35,564 bases of DNA from Lysobacterales bacterium (GCA_021324945.1 JAJPID010000015.1:1-35564), one strand, 5' to 3'; counted from the stretch's first letter, positions 14,442 to 22,008 are shown. Numbers and translations: made by a program. Notes: a model not told the origin generated them from the sequence alone.

Positions 14442-17264
14442 TCATCTTGAAATTGGATCATTGCTAAGTTCGATGCGATGTCCCGGCACGTTCGGCTGTG
14501 GATCGCGTTCCAATCGCACACGCAGATCGAACCACGCGGCTTGTCCTGTCACGGGATCGGCGTTGCTGTATTGCCCGCTCGCATCGCGCTCGCCGATCAG
14601 GTCGTTCAACAGAAAACCATCGACGAATTCCGGCGCCTGCTTGCCGAGTCTCCAGGCGCCGCGCTTCTTGCCGATCGCGTTCCACGTCCAGACCGTGCCC
14701 GGCGCGGTGCCGCTATGCGCGCGCACCTGCACGCGGATGCGTCCGCGCGGCGATGCGATCCAGGCCCAATCGTTGTCGTCGATGCCGTACTCTGCCAGCG
14801 TGCGCGGGTGTGCGTACAAAAAATTGCGCGCGGCGATCTGCCGCAGCCAGCGGTTCTGCGAACCCCAGGAGTGATACATGAACATGGGACGCTGCGTGAT
14901 GGCGGAGAGCGGGAACTTGTCTCTTCCCCCGTTTGCGGAGGGAGATGCCCGAAGGGCAGGGGCAAATTCTGGCGAGGAATACCACATCGGCACCGGATCA
15001 AAAAAACTCACCACCCGCGCGCGTTCGTTTTCCGGCGCCTGCATTGGGCCGTGTCCCTGCGCCGCCAGACGAAAACGTTGCAGCGTTTCGCAATACAACT
15101 GCAAAACAATCGGTTCGGTCGACCCGACGAAACCTCTTTCTTGCGCCCATTGCAGATAGTCGCGATTGGCGAAACGGTAATACGCGCCGCTTTCCGGAAT
15201 GCGCGCCTCGAAGTGGCAGCCGTGTTCGCGATAGCGTTGCAACTGATCGGGATTCGGCGCGCCTATGCCTTGTTGCGACCCATCCGCGCCGCGCCAGCCG
15301 GCCAGCAAGCCCACGCCCGGTGCGCGTTCATGACGCACGATGTAATCGGCGTAATCGCGGTATTTCGCGTTGCCGTGTTCATCGACGAGATTCGGCAATT
15401 TCAAACGCGCGCCCAGCTCCAGCAGCACGTCCTGGAATGGACGCACGTCGCGGTCGGGTTGAGTCACCGGCACGCGGATCGCATCGGCCGCCACATCGGC
15501 ATCCGAAATCGGGCGGTCCAGCAGGCTGATGCAGTCGTAACGCTCGAGGTACGTCGTGTCCGGCAGCACCAAGTCGGCGAACGCCACGGTTTCCGAATCG
15601 TAAGCGTCCGCATAGATGATGTGCGGGATCTTGTATTCGCCGTCCGCGTCGCGCTCGCACAGGAGTTTGCGCGTGTGCGTGGTATCCATGGCCGAATTCC
15701 AGCCCATGTTGGCCATGAACAGAAACAGTGTGTCGATCTTGTACGGATCACCGGCCACGGCATTGCGGATCACGCTGTGCAACATGCCGTGCGCAGCCAG
15801 CGGATAGCTCCACGAAAACGCGTGATCAATGCGCCGCGGCTGGCCGTTTTCATCGACCAGTAAATCTTCCGGCGTCACTGGATAGCCCAGCGGATTGCCG
15901 TTGAGCGTGCCGTCCCGTTTGCGCGCATTGCCCGGACGGTTGGCGGGCGGCGCGGATTTGGGATACGGCGGCTGGTAACGGAAGCTGCCGGGCGTGTCGA
16001 TCGCGCCCAGCAGCATCTGCAAGACGTGAATCGTGCGGCAGGTGTGGAAGCCGTTCGCATGCGCGGAAATCCCGCGCATCGCGTGCATCGCCACCGGCCG
16101 GCCGGTCATCTTTTCATGTGCGCGGCCGTGCGTGTCCGTCCACGCGATGGGCAATTCGATCGCTTCATTGAATGCGGTGTGCGCGAGTTCGGAGGCGATG
16201 CGGCGGATCGTCGCTGCATCCACTCCGCAATGCGATGCAACGTTTACTGGTTCGTACTCGTCGGCAAGAAAACGTTCGGCCAGCAATTGGAACGAGGGCA
16301 CCGCGCGACGGCCGTCGGGCAAGGCGTATTCCCCGGCGATCAGCGGCGCAATATTCGGCTGCGTAGCATCGACGAGTCGCCCGTCGCGCAGCGCGCACAA
16401 AGGCTTTCCCTCCGCATCGCGTGCAATCAGCCCATCATCGGCCGCGCCGACCTCGCGGATCACCAGATGATGCGCATTCGTGTAGCGCACCAGATATTCG
16501 AAATCTATTGCGTCGTTGCGCAGCAGTTCGTGGATCAGCGCGCCGGCGAGCAAGCCGTCTGTGCCGGGATTGATCGGAATCCACTCGTCAGCGATGGCGC
16601 CGTAGCCACTGCGCACCGGATTCATCACCACGATCTTGGCGCCGCGCGCTTTCAGTTTTCCCAAACCGAGCTTGATCGGATTGGAATCGTGGTCCTCGGC
16701 CACGCCCCACAGCATCAGATATTTCGTGCGCTGCCAATCCGGCTCGCCGAATTCCCAGAACGAACCGCCGAAGGTGTACATGCCGGCGGCGGCCATGTTC
16801 ACCGAGCAGAACCCGCCGTGCGCGGCATAGTTGATCGTGCCGAATTGCTGTGCCCACCAGCCGGTCAGCGCTTGGCTTTGATCGCGGCCGGTAAAGAAGG
16901 CCAGCTCGTCTGGATTGCGCGCGCGAATGTCGGCAAGCCACTTCGTCGCGAGATCGAGCGCTTCGTCCCATTCGATCTCGCGGAACTGGCGCTCGCCGCG
17001 CTCGCCGGTGCGCAGCAGCGGTTTGCGCAGTCGTGCTGGCGAGTAGTGCTGCATGATGCCGGACGAACCTTTGGCGCAGATCACGCCGCGGTTGACCGGA
17101 TGCTTCGGATTGCCGTCGATGTAGCGGACACGATCATTTTTCAGATGCACACGGATGCCGCAGCGGCACGCGCACATGTAACAAGTCGTTTCCTTGACTT
17201 GGTCGCCGGGGGGCTCGTTGTAGTTGAGATTCTTGTGCGGCATGCGCAAAGGGTTGTTCGTCAT
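14442..17264 (-). CDS. soeA: Molybdopterin oxidoreductase, probable quinone sulfite dehydrogenase subunit SoeA
   Basis: A 940-residue DMSO-reductase-family enzyme. The N-terminal [4Fe-4S] motif is CYMCACRCG with a fourth Cys in GVICAKG. HGGFCSVNMAAAG contains a Cys (about residue 153) placed to ligate molybdenum. FWEFGEPDW, GVAEDHDSNPIKLGLGKLKARGAK and AITQRPMFMYHSWGSQN are, from memory, typical of SoeA. There is no Tat signal, which fits the cytoplasmic SoeABC complex that oxidises sulfite to sulfate and reduces quinone, and argues against exported DmsA, PhsA or PsrA. ATG 17264 is chosen, but ATG 17243 is possible; neither has a clear Shine-Dalgarno sequence. Residues about 766-782 are encoded by a palindromic repeat. 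Formate dehydrogenase-like or polysulfide reductase activity is the alternative. Confidence 0.78.
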   Translation of the reverse strand: MTNNPLRMPHKNLNYNEPPGDQVKETTCYMCACRCGIRVHLKNDRVRYIDGNPKHPVNRGVICAKGSSGIMQHYSPARLRKPLLRTGERGERQFREIEWDEALDLATKWLADIRARNPDELAFFTGRDQSQALTGWWAQQFGTINYAAHGGFCSVNMAAAGMYTFGGSFWEFGEPDWQRTKYLMLWGVAEDHDSNPIKLGLGKLKARGAKIVVMNPVRSGYGAIADEWIPINPGTDGLLAGALIHELLRNDAIDFEYLVRYTNAHHLVIREVGAADDGLIARDAEGKPLCALRDGRLVDATQPNIAPLIAGEYALPDGRRAVPSFQLLAERFLADEYEPVNVASHCGVDAATIRRIASELAHTAFNEAIELPIAWTDTHGRAHEKMTGRPVAMHAMRGISAHANGFHTCRTIHVLQMLLGAIDTPGSFRYQPPYPKSAPPANRPGNARKRDGTLNGNPLGYPVTPEDLLVDENGQPRRIDHAFSWSYPLAAHGMLHSVIRNAVAGDPYKIDTLFLFMANMGWNSAMDTTHTRKLLCERDADGEYKIPHIIYADAYDSETVAFADLVLPDTTYLERYDCISLLDRPISDADVAADAIRVPVTQPDRDVRPFQDVLLELGARLKLPNLVDEHGNAKYRDYADYIVRHERAPGVGLLAGWRGADGSQQGIGAPNPDQLQRYREHGCHFEARIPESGAYYRFANRDYLQWAQERGFVGSTEPIVLQLYCETLQRFRLAAQGHGPMQAPENERARVVSFFDPVPMWYSSPEFAPALRASPSANGGRDKFPLSAITQRPMFMYHSWGSQNRWLRQIAARNFLYAHPRTLAEYGIDDNDWAWIASPRGRIRVQVRAHSGTAPGTVWTWNAIGKKRGAWRLGKQAPEFVDGFLLNDLIGERDASGQYSNADPVTGQAAWFDLRVRLERDPQPNVPGHRIELSNDPISR
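14921..14963. repeat. Palindromic repeat inserted in frame in soeA
   Basis: CTTCCCCC / GGAGGGAG arms are followed by a GCCC-GAA-GGGC hairpin (14947-14957). This combination is a recurrent intergenic repeat in xanthomonads, as far as I recall. Here it is translated within SoeA as FAPALRASPSANGGRDK, between two conserved blocks. Confidence 0.6.
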
Positions 17265-17278
17265 CCCGGCCAGGGATG
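17262..17278. repeat. CATCCC...GGGATG palindrome over the soeA start
   Basis: CATCCC (17262-17267) and GGGATG (17273-17278) form a short palindrome, followed by GTCGAGATCCAGCGCC. It looks like one end of a dispersed repeat. The complement of the left arm supplies the ATG proposed for soeA. Confidence 0.5.
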
Positions 17279-17296
17279 GTCGAGATCCAGCGCCAA

Positions 17297-17311
17297 GTAT
17301 GGAATACATAC
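17297..17311. promoter_or_regulatory. Candidate operator between soeA and the WYL regulator
   Basis: GTATG-GAATA-CATAC is a 15-base inverted repeat in the intergenic region of the divergent soeA and WYL-regulator genes. The placement suits a site through which the regulator controls both directions. No second copy was found, so this remains a guess. Confidence 0.35.
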
Positions 17312-17395
17312 GATGTTAGCCGAAGCGGCGCGATGCTTGCCGCGGCATCCGCGTCCGGTCATGCTTTCCCGCATTGCCGACGAGTGCTTGATGCC

Positions 17396-18373
17396 ATGGA
17401 CCGCTACGAGCGCATTTTGACCTTGCACCGCATCTTCAAGGCTTCGCGGCATCCGGTTAGCCAGCAACGCCTGAGAGAAGAACTCGGCTGTTCGCGCGCG
17501 ACGCTGTACCGCGATGTCGCCTTCCTGCGCGATGCGTTGGGCGCGCCGGTGGAAAGCGATCCGGATCGCCACGGTTTTGCCTACGATCGCGAGGAAGCCG
17601 ATCGCTTCGAGCTGCCGGGCTTGTGGCTGACCAGCGAGGAATTGTCCGCGCTGATGGCGCTGCAAGAATTGATCGGGCGCTCCGATCCGGGCGTGTTGGC
17701 GCCCGCGCTGGCGCCGTTCAAGGCGCGCATGGAACGGTTGCTGACCGAGCATGCCGATGGCACGCCGCTGCCGGTCGAACGTATCCGCGTGATTCCGTAC
17801 GGCTCGCGCAAACTGGACCAGCGCGTGTTCCGCATCGTCGCGGGTGCAGTGCTGGCGCGCAAACGCCTGAAGTTCCGCTATCGCGCGCGCACCACCGATG
17901 CGTATACCACGCGCAATGTGTCGCCGCAGCGGCTGACGCACTATCGCGACAACTGGTATCTGGATGCCTGGGATCACGATCGCGAGGCGCTGCGGAGCTT
18001 CGCGGTGGATCGCATCATGCAACCCGAACAACTGGAAGAATCCGCGATCGACCGCGACAACTCGGAGCTGGACGCGGTGCTCGCGTCCAGCTACGGCATC
18101 TTTGCAGGTAGCCCGAAAGCCTGGGCCACGATCCGTTTTTCCGCGCGCGCGGCGCGCTGGGTCGCGGACGAGCACTGGCACTCGCAGCAGGAAGGACAGT
18201 TCTTGCCCGACGGTCGTTATGAATTGCGCGTGCCGTATTCCAATTCGCGCGAACTGCTGATGGACGTGATGAAGTACGGGCCGGATGCGGAAGTCGTGGC
18301 GCCGCTGCCGCTGCGCGAGGAGATGAAGATCCTGCTGAAGCTGGCGCTGGATGGCTATTCGGGCGGACCCTGA
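17396..18373 (+). CDS. YafY-type HTH/WYL-domain transcriptional regulator
   Basis: A 325-residue regulator. The N-terminus is an HTH_11-type winged helix (residues 1-60: VSQQRLREELGCSRATLYRDVAFLRD), followed by a linker and a WYL domain (about 160-225, NWYLDAWDHDREALRSFAVDRI) and a C-terminal WCX-like extension. WYL domains bind nucleotides or other negatively charged ligands and switch the DNA-binding domain. ATG 17396 is chosen because the family begins a few residues before RILTLHRI; in-frame upstream starts would add unrelated sequence. It is divergent from soeA, which makes it a candidate local regulator of the soe locus. Followed by a convergent uvrD. Confidence 0.87.
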   Translation: MDRYERILTLHRIFKASRHPVSQQRLREELGCSRATLYRDVAFLRDALGAPVESDPDRHGFAYDREEADRFELPGLWLTSEELSALMALQELIGRSDPGVLAPALAPFKARMERLLTEHADGTPLPVERIRVIPYGSRKLDQRVFRIVAGAVLARKRLKFRYRARTTDAYTTRNVSPQRLTHYRDNWYLDAWDHDREALRSFAVDRIMQPEQLEESAIDRDNSELDAVLASSYGIFAGSPKAWATIRFSARAARWVADEHWHSQQEGQFLPDGRYELRVPYSNSRELLMDVMKYGPDAEVVAPLPLREEMKILLKLALDGYSGGP

Positions 18374-18377
18374 TCTC

Positions 18378-18464
18378 GTCATTCCGGGGCCGACCGAAGG
18401 TCGGAACCCGAATCTGCTCCTGCAAAGCAGATTCCGGATCGCCGCTGCGCGCGTCCGAAATGAC
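18378..18464. repeat. GTCATTCCGG...AATGAC palindromic repeat (copy 1)
   Basis: An 87-bp element with outer inverted ends GTCATTCCGG and TCCGAAATGAC and two inner hairpins, CCGACC-GAA-GGTCGG (about 18390-18404) and GAATCTGCT...AGCAGATTC (about 18410-18433). It fills the gap between the convergent WYL regulator and uvrD genes and may double as a bidirectional transcript end. Confidence 0.75.
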
Positions 18465-18475
18465 GTTTACACCGA

Positions 18476-20722
18476 TCACAACGCCGTCAAATTCGCATAG
18501 GCCGCCACCAGCCACTTCGGCCCGACCTCTACGAAATTCACCTGGATACGCGTGTGTGCGCCGGTGCCTTCGGCGCTGATTACCACGCCTTCACCGAAAT
18601 GCGCATGGCGCACGCGCTGGCCCAGTTTCACCGGCAGCGATTCCTCGACGATCGTTTTGTGACCCCAGTCGCGCGGCACGTAAACCGGGCGCGTGATCTT
18701 CGCGCGCGGGCGCACTTCTTCTAGCAGCGGCTGCGGCAGTTCAGCGAGAAAACGAGAGGGCCGCGCCAGCATTTCCGTGCCGTGCATCCTCCGCGATTCG
18801 GCGTAGGTCAGGATCAATCGCGAGCGTGCGCGCGTAATGCCGACATAGGCGAGTCGCCGTTCCTCTTCCAGACGTGACGCATCTTCGGTCGAGCGCTGGC
18901 TGGGGAACAGGCCCTCTTCCAGCCCGACCAGGAACACGATCGGGAATTCCAGGCCCTTGGCCGAGTGCAGCGTCATCAATTGCACGCAGGGCTGGCCGAT
19001 TTCGCCCTGGGCTTCGCCGGCTTCCAGCGCGGCGTGTGCCAGAAATGATTGCAGTTCGGTCAATCCCGCTTCGATATCTTCCGGCGTGGGTGCGAAACGG
19101 CTGGCGACGTTGACCAGTTCGTCCAGATTCTCCACGCGCGATTCGGCATTGCCGCGCGAATCGCGCTCGTAATACTCGCGCAGGCCCGAGTGCGTGATCG
19201 CGTGTTCGACTTGTTCGGAGAGAGCGAGAGCGGGAACGGGGAACGGGGAATGGGGCATCTCTGAGTCGCGTGAATCTGCGCCGTGTTGCCTGTTCCCGGT
19301 TCCCTGAAATGTCTGCCCCATCTGCTCGATCAGGGTTATGAACCCGCGCAACGCATTCTTCGCCCGTGCGCTCAAATCGCCGCTCGACAATTCCGCCAGC
19401 GCCGCATCCCACAGCGAACTGTTACCTGAGCGTGCGCGGCGGCGAAGTTGATCCAGCGTGCGTTCGCCGATGCCGCGCGGCGGCGTGTTGACCGCGCGTT
19501 CGAAGGCCGCGTCGTCGTGTCGGTTGGCTGCCAACCGCAGGTAACTCAGCGCGTCTTTCACTTCGGCGCGCTCGAAATAGCGCTGACCGCCATAGACGCG
19601 ATAGGGAATATCGTACTGGTGCAGTTGTTCCTCGAACGCGCGCGACTGCGCGTTGCTGCGATAGAGCACCGCGATCTCGTCCGCCGCGCCGCCGCGCTCG
19701 ATGTGCTCGCGAATGCGCTCGATCACAAAACGCGCCTCGTCCTGATCGTTGTAGGCCGCATACAGCGCGATGGCCTCGCCCTTGCCGCCGGCCGTCCACA
19801 ACTGCTTGCCCAGACGTGAGGGATTGCGCGCGATGATCGCGTTGGCGGCTTCCAGAATGTTCGCGGTGGAACGGTAATTTTGTTCCAGCCGGATCGTCTT
19901 CGCGCCAGCAAAATCGCGCAGGAACTGCTGCATGTTCTCCACGCGCGCACCGCGCCAGCCATAGATCGACTGGTCGTCATCGCCGACGGCGAACACGGTT
20001 CCCGTAGTTCCCGCCAGCACGCGGATCCACGCGTATTGCAGCGCGTTGGTATCCTGGAACTCGTCGATCAGCAGATGTCGCCAGCGCTCGCGGTAGTGCG
20101 CCAGAACTTCCGGTTTGTGCAGCCACAGTTCGTAAGCGCGCAACAGCAGTTCGGCGAAATCCACCAGCCCGGCGCGGCGACATGCTTCTTCGTAGGCGCG
20201 GTAGATCGACAAATACGCGCGCGCGACCGGATGATCGCCGGCTTCGATCTTCTCAGGCCGTTTGCCCTCGTCCTTCCACGCATTGATCTGCCAGGTGGCC
20301 TGGCGCGGCGGAAAGCGCGCTTCGTCGAGCCCGAGTCCGGCGACCACGCGCTTCACCAATCGCTGCTGATCGTCGGCATCGAGGATCTGAAACGTTTCCG
20401 GGAGATCCGCTTCACGCCAGTGCCGCCGCAGCAGCCGGTGCGCGATGCCATGGAAAGTGCCGACGCTCAAGCCACGCGTGCCGGCGGGCAGCAGCGATTC
20501 CAGCCGGCCGCGCATTTCGCCCGCGGCCTTGTTGGTGAAGGTGACGGCGAGGACCGCCCACGGGGGCACGTGTTCGACTTCGATCAGCCAGGCGATGCGG
20601 TGCGTCAGCACGCGGGTCTTGCCGGAGCCGGCGCCGGCCAGCACCAAGTACGAACCGGGCGGCGCGCTGACCGCCTCGCGCTGCGCGGCGTTCAGCGAGT
20701 CGAGCAAATGCGAAACATCCAT
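18476..20722 (-). CDS. uvrD: DNA helicase II (UvrD)
   Basis: A 748-residue superfamily 1A 3'-5' helicase acting in nucleotide excision and mismatch repair. Motif I is AGAGSGKT (29-36), motif II LLIDEFQDTN, motif III GDDDQSIYGWRGA, and later motifs include LMTLHSAKGLEFP and VGITRARSRL. The C-terminal GQRVRHAHFGEGVVISAEG and KWLVAAYANL are the UvrD tail that distinguishes it from Rep. Residues about 472-497 (FQGTGNRQHGADSRDSEMPH) interrupt the 2B-domain region relative to E. coli UvrD and are encoded by a palindromic repeat. The ATG lies seven bases after a TACAAT box. Confidence 0.95.
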   Translation of the reverse strand: MDVSHLLDSLNAAQREAVSAPPGSYLVLAGAGSGKTRVLTHRIAWLIEVEHVPPWAVLAVTFTNKAAGEMRGRLESLLPAGTRGLSVGTFHGIAHRLLRRHWREADLPETFQILDADDQQRLVKRVVAGLGLDEARFPPRQATWQINAWKDEGKRPEKIEAGDHPVARAYLSIYRAYEEACRRAGLVDFAELLLRAYELWLHKPEVLAHYRERWRHLLIDEFQDTNALQYAWIRVLAGTTGTVFAVGDDDQSIYGWRGARVENMQQFLRDFAGAKTIRLEQNYRSTANILEAANAIIARNPSRLGKQLWTAGGKGEAIALYAAYNDQDEARFVIERIREHIERGGAADEIAVLYRSNAQSRAFEEQLHQYDIPYRVYGGQRYFERAEVKDALSYLRLAANRHDDAAFERAVNTPPRGIGERTLDQLRRRARSGNSSLWDAALAELSSGDLSARAKNALRGFITLIEQMGQTFQGTGNRQHGADSRDSEMPHSPFPVPALALSEQVEHAITHSGLREYYERDSRGNAESRVENLDELVNVASRFAPTPEDIEAGLTELQSFLAHAALEAGEAQGEIGQPCVQLMTLHSAKGLEFPIVFLVGLEEGLFPSQRSTEDASRLEEERRLAYVGITRARSRLILTYAESRRMHGTEMLARPSRFLAELPQPLLEEVRPRAKITRPVYVPRDWGHKTIVEESLPVKLGQRVRHAHFGEGVVISAEGTGAHTRIQVNFVEVGPKWLVAAYANLTAL
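19231..19306. repeat. Palindromic repeat inserted in frame in uvrD
   Basis: The left arm CGGGAACGGGGAACGGGGAA (19231-19250) is mirrored by CCTGTTCCCGGTTCCCTG (to 19306). Iterated GGGAACGG arms of this kind are typical of dispersed repeats in xanthomonads. The whole element is translated inside UvrD without disturbing the frame. Confidence 0.7.
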
Positions 20723-20735
20723 CAGCGGAATTGTA
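20720..20735 (-). promoter_or_regulatory. -10 box abutting uvrD (possible leaderless mRNA)
   Basis: On the minus strand TACAAT (20735-20730) is followed after seven bases by the uvrD ATG (20722-20720), so the transcript would begin at the start codon. No Shine-Dalgarno sequence is present. The -35 region is not recognisable. Confidence 0.45.
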
Positions 20736-20823
20736 GCGGGCCGTGCCTTGCGGACGCGTCGGGCGTGCAGTGCTATGTTCCTCTCGCTCGTGGACGCTTC
20801 GTTCCGCGCGAAGGGAGAACAGC

Positions 20824-21222
20824 ATGTCGATATTGGACAGTCTCACCGGCGGCCAAAACACTGGCGGCAGTCCGGCGCTGGAAATGATCGGCGGCCTGAT
20901 CAATCACGCTGGCGGGTTGCAGGGCCTGCTCAACACGTTGCAACAGGGCGGTTTGAAGAACGCGGTGGAATCGTGGGTCTCAACCGGCGCTAATCAGGCG
21001 ATCAGCAGCGGCCAGTTGCAACAGGCGATCAACGGCACGCCGCTCGGCGCGCACGTCAACGAGATCGCGCAGAGACTCGGCGTCGATCCCTCGCAGGTGC
21101 TCGGACAACTCGCGCAACACCTGCCGGCCGCGATCGATCACATGACGCCCAACGGGCAGGTGCCCGCGGGCGAGGCGGATCTGAGCGCATTGCAAAGCCT
21201 TGCGGCGAAGCTCGGTCTGTAA
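20824..21222 (+). CDS. YidB-like (DUF937) small protein
   Basis: A 132-residue protein. SILDSLTGG at the start, repeated small-residue helices (ALEMIGGLINHAGGLQGLLNTLQQGGL, then ESWVSTGANQAISSGQLQQAI) and LAQHLPAAIDHMTPNGQVP are the hallmark of the YidB/DUF937 family. Function is unknown; the protein is probably soluble or weakly membrane-associated. ATG 20824 follows AAGGGAGAACAGC, a good ribosome binding site; an in-frame upstream extension to 20743 lacks family character. A TATGTT box at 20774-20779 could be its -10. It is divergent from uvrD. Confidence 0.85.
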   Translation: MSILDSLTGGQNTGGSPALEMIGGLINHAGGLQGLLNTLQQGGLKNAVESWVSTGANQAISSGQLQQAINGTPLGAHVNEIAQRLGVDPSQVLGQLAQHLPAAIDHMTPNGQVPAGEADLSALQSLAAKLGL

Positions 21223-21260
21223 CGCGCATTCGCGGCGCGGATCAACCGCGCCGCGGCTGC

Positions 21261-21479
21261 TTACGATTTGCGCATCGCACCCGCGATTACCAGGCCTGCA
21301 CCGACCACGATGCCGACGATTCCCAACGCCTGCGGCACGACCTTTTGCTCGGAAGCCTGCACCTTGATCGGACCGAGCTGCGCCTTGGTTTCATTGTCGT
21401 TGTAGGTGAGACGGCCCAGCGCCACCCAGATTCCCAGCGCCGCGATGATGATGCCGACCACAATCAGACCTGCGCGCAT
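21261..21479 (-). CDS. Small two-helix membrane protein (DUF3185-like)
   Basis: A 72-residue protein with two membrane segments (about residues 3-22 and 50-68) joined by a charged loop (RLTYNDNETKAQLGPIKVQASEQ). This fits the DUF3185 family of small inner-membrane proteins of unknown function. ATG 21479 has GAGGGAGAAC just upstream. It is convergent with the YidB-like gene and lies downstream of the polA-linked small RNA on the same strand, separated from it by a REP-like hairpin. Confidence 0.78.
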   Translation of the reverse strand: MRAGLIVVGIIIAALGIWVALGRLTYNDNETKAQLGPIKVQASEQKVVPQALGIVGIVVGAGLVIAGAMRKS

Positions 21480-21542
21480 ACACGTTCTCCCTCGTTGAGC
21501 GTCGTGCGATCGTACGCGAGCGCAGATGTTTTTGCGATCATC

Positions 21543-21585
21543 CCTGACCGCGGAGATCAAAAACGGCCGTTCGTGGCCGCATTTC
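21543..21585. repeat. GCGGCCAT REP-like hairpin (copy 3)
   Basis: CGGCC (21564-21568) and GGCCG (21575-21579) form a hairpin. The leading CCTGACCGCGGAGATCAAAA nearly duplicates the sequence before copy 2 (11540s). It lies within the 535-base gap between the DUF3185-like gene and polA, which also holds the small RNA, a hexamer tract and a further palindrome, but no protein gene. Confidence 0.6.
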
Positions 21586-21626
21586 TCACACGCAGCTTCG
21601 ACCAAGAACGTGATTTTCCCTGGCGC

Positions 21627-21757
21627 AAATAAAATGCCCCGAGAGCCAGGGGGGAGCTCTCGGGGCGGGGGTTGGAGCCGAACCTGGGGAGGGATTCGAC
21701 CCCATTTGGTTCACTCAGGGAGGTGAGTGAAACCCGGACGCCGTTGCGTGCGTCCGA
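21627..21757 (-). ncRNA. Probable sX13-like small regulatory RNA next to polA
   Basis: On the minus strand, downstream of polA, about 130 bases fold into successive hairpins: CGGACGC/GCGTCCG (21756-21735), TTCACTCA/TGAGTGAA with loop CCTCCC (21734-21708), a weaker GGGG/CCCC stem with CCCTC in its loop, and an 11-bp stem GCCCCGAGAGC/GCTCTCGGGGC (21666-21636) with loop TCCCCCCTG followed by ATTTTATTT, a convincing intrinsic terminator. C-rich loops suited to pair with Shine-Dalgarno sequences, and location beside polA, match what I recall of Xanthomonas sX13; E. coli Spot 42 also adjoins polA. Primary-sequence homology could not be tested. Confidence 0.65.
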
Positions 21758-21761
21758 TGCT

Positions 21762-21790
21762 TAGATAAGCACGGACCGCGTTAAGTTCAA
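21762..21790 (-). promoter_or_regulatory. Candidate promoter of the polA-linked small RNA
   Basis: On the minus strand TTGAAC (21790-21785) is 17 bases before TATCTA (21767-21762). The -35 is good and the -10 weak. Transcription would start near 21755, at the foot of the first hairpin. Confidence 0.35.
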
Positions 21791-21879
21791 ATGAGATTTC
21801 CGGGCCAATTCAGGGGATGTTCATTCGCGGAATCGCGCATGACTTTTGGCATATGAGTGAAACGTTTGAACGTCCAAAT

Positions 21880-21936
21880 GCAAAAGCGAAAGCGAAAGCA
21901 AAAGCGAAAGCAAAAGCGAAAGCGAAAGCGAAAGCA
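21880..21936. repeat. Hexanucleotide tandem tract (GCRAAA)n
   Basis: About nine and a half copies of a six-base unit alternate between GCAAAA and GCGAAA. The tract is upstream of the small RNA promoter and downstream of polA. Such a tract is likely to vary in copy number by slippage. Confidence 0.85.
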
Positions 21937-21947
21937 GGGATCGTGCA

Positions 21948-22008
21948 ACGGGAACGGATAAAGCATTAAGGTTAATTGGTTTCCCCGATCCCAGTTCACG
22001 TTTCCCGC
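21948..22008. repeat. Palindromic repeat, CGGGAAC family, after polA
   Basis: ACGGGAACGG on the left and GTTCACGTTTCCCG on the right form an imperfect inverted repeat a few bases after the polA stop codon. The arms resemble those of the element inside uvrD. Confidence 0.45.

Noticed and set aside
14442-17264. Formate dehydrogenase or exported DMSO reductase as the identity of the large molybdoenzyme
   Set aside because: There is no Tat signal, no selenocysteine/Cys context typical of formate dehydrogenase, and the conserved blocks match what I recall of SoeA better. Kept as a lower-ranked alternative.
14478-17420. Long plus-strand open frames opposite soeA
   Set aside because: These are antisense shadows caused by high third-position GC; the minus-strand protein is clearly conserved.
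21636-21666. Plus-strand terminator for the YidB-like gene
   Set aside because: The T-tract (ATTTTATTT) is on the minus-strand side; the plus-strand side is followed by G-rich sequence.
21680-21710. tRNA-like GGATTCGACCCC segment near polA
   Set aside because: Only a T-arm-like string is present; no acceptor stem, anticodon arm or CCA-end pairing can be formed. It belongs to the small RNA hairpins.
21880-21936. CRISPR array
   Set aside because: The six-base units are contiguous with no spacers.
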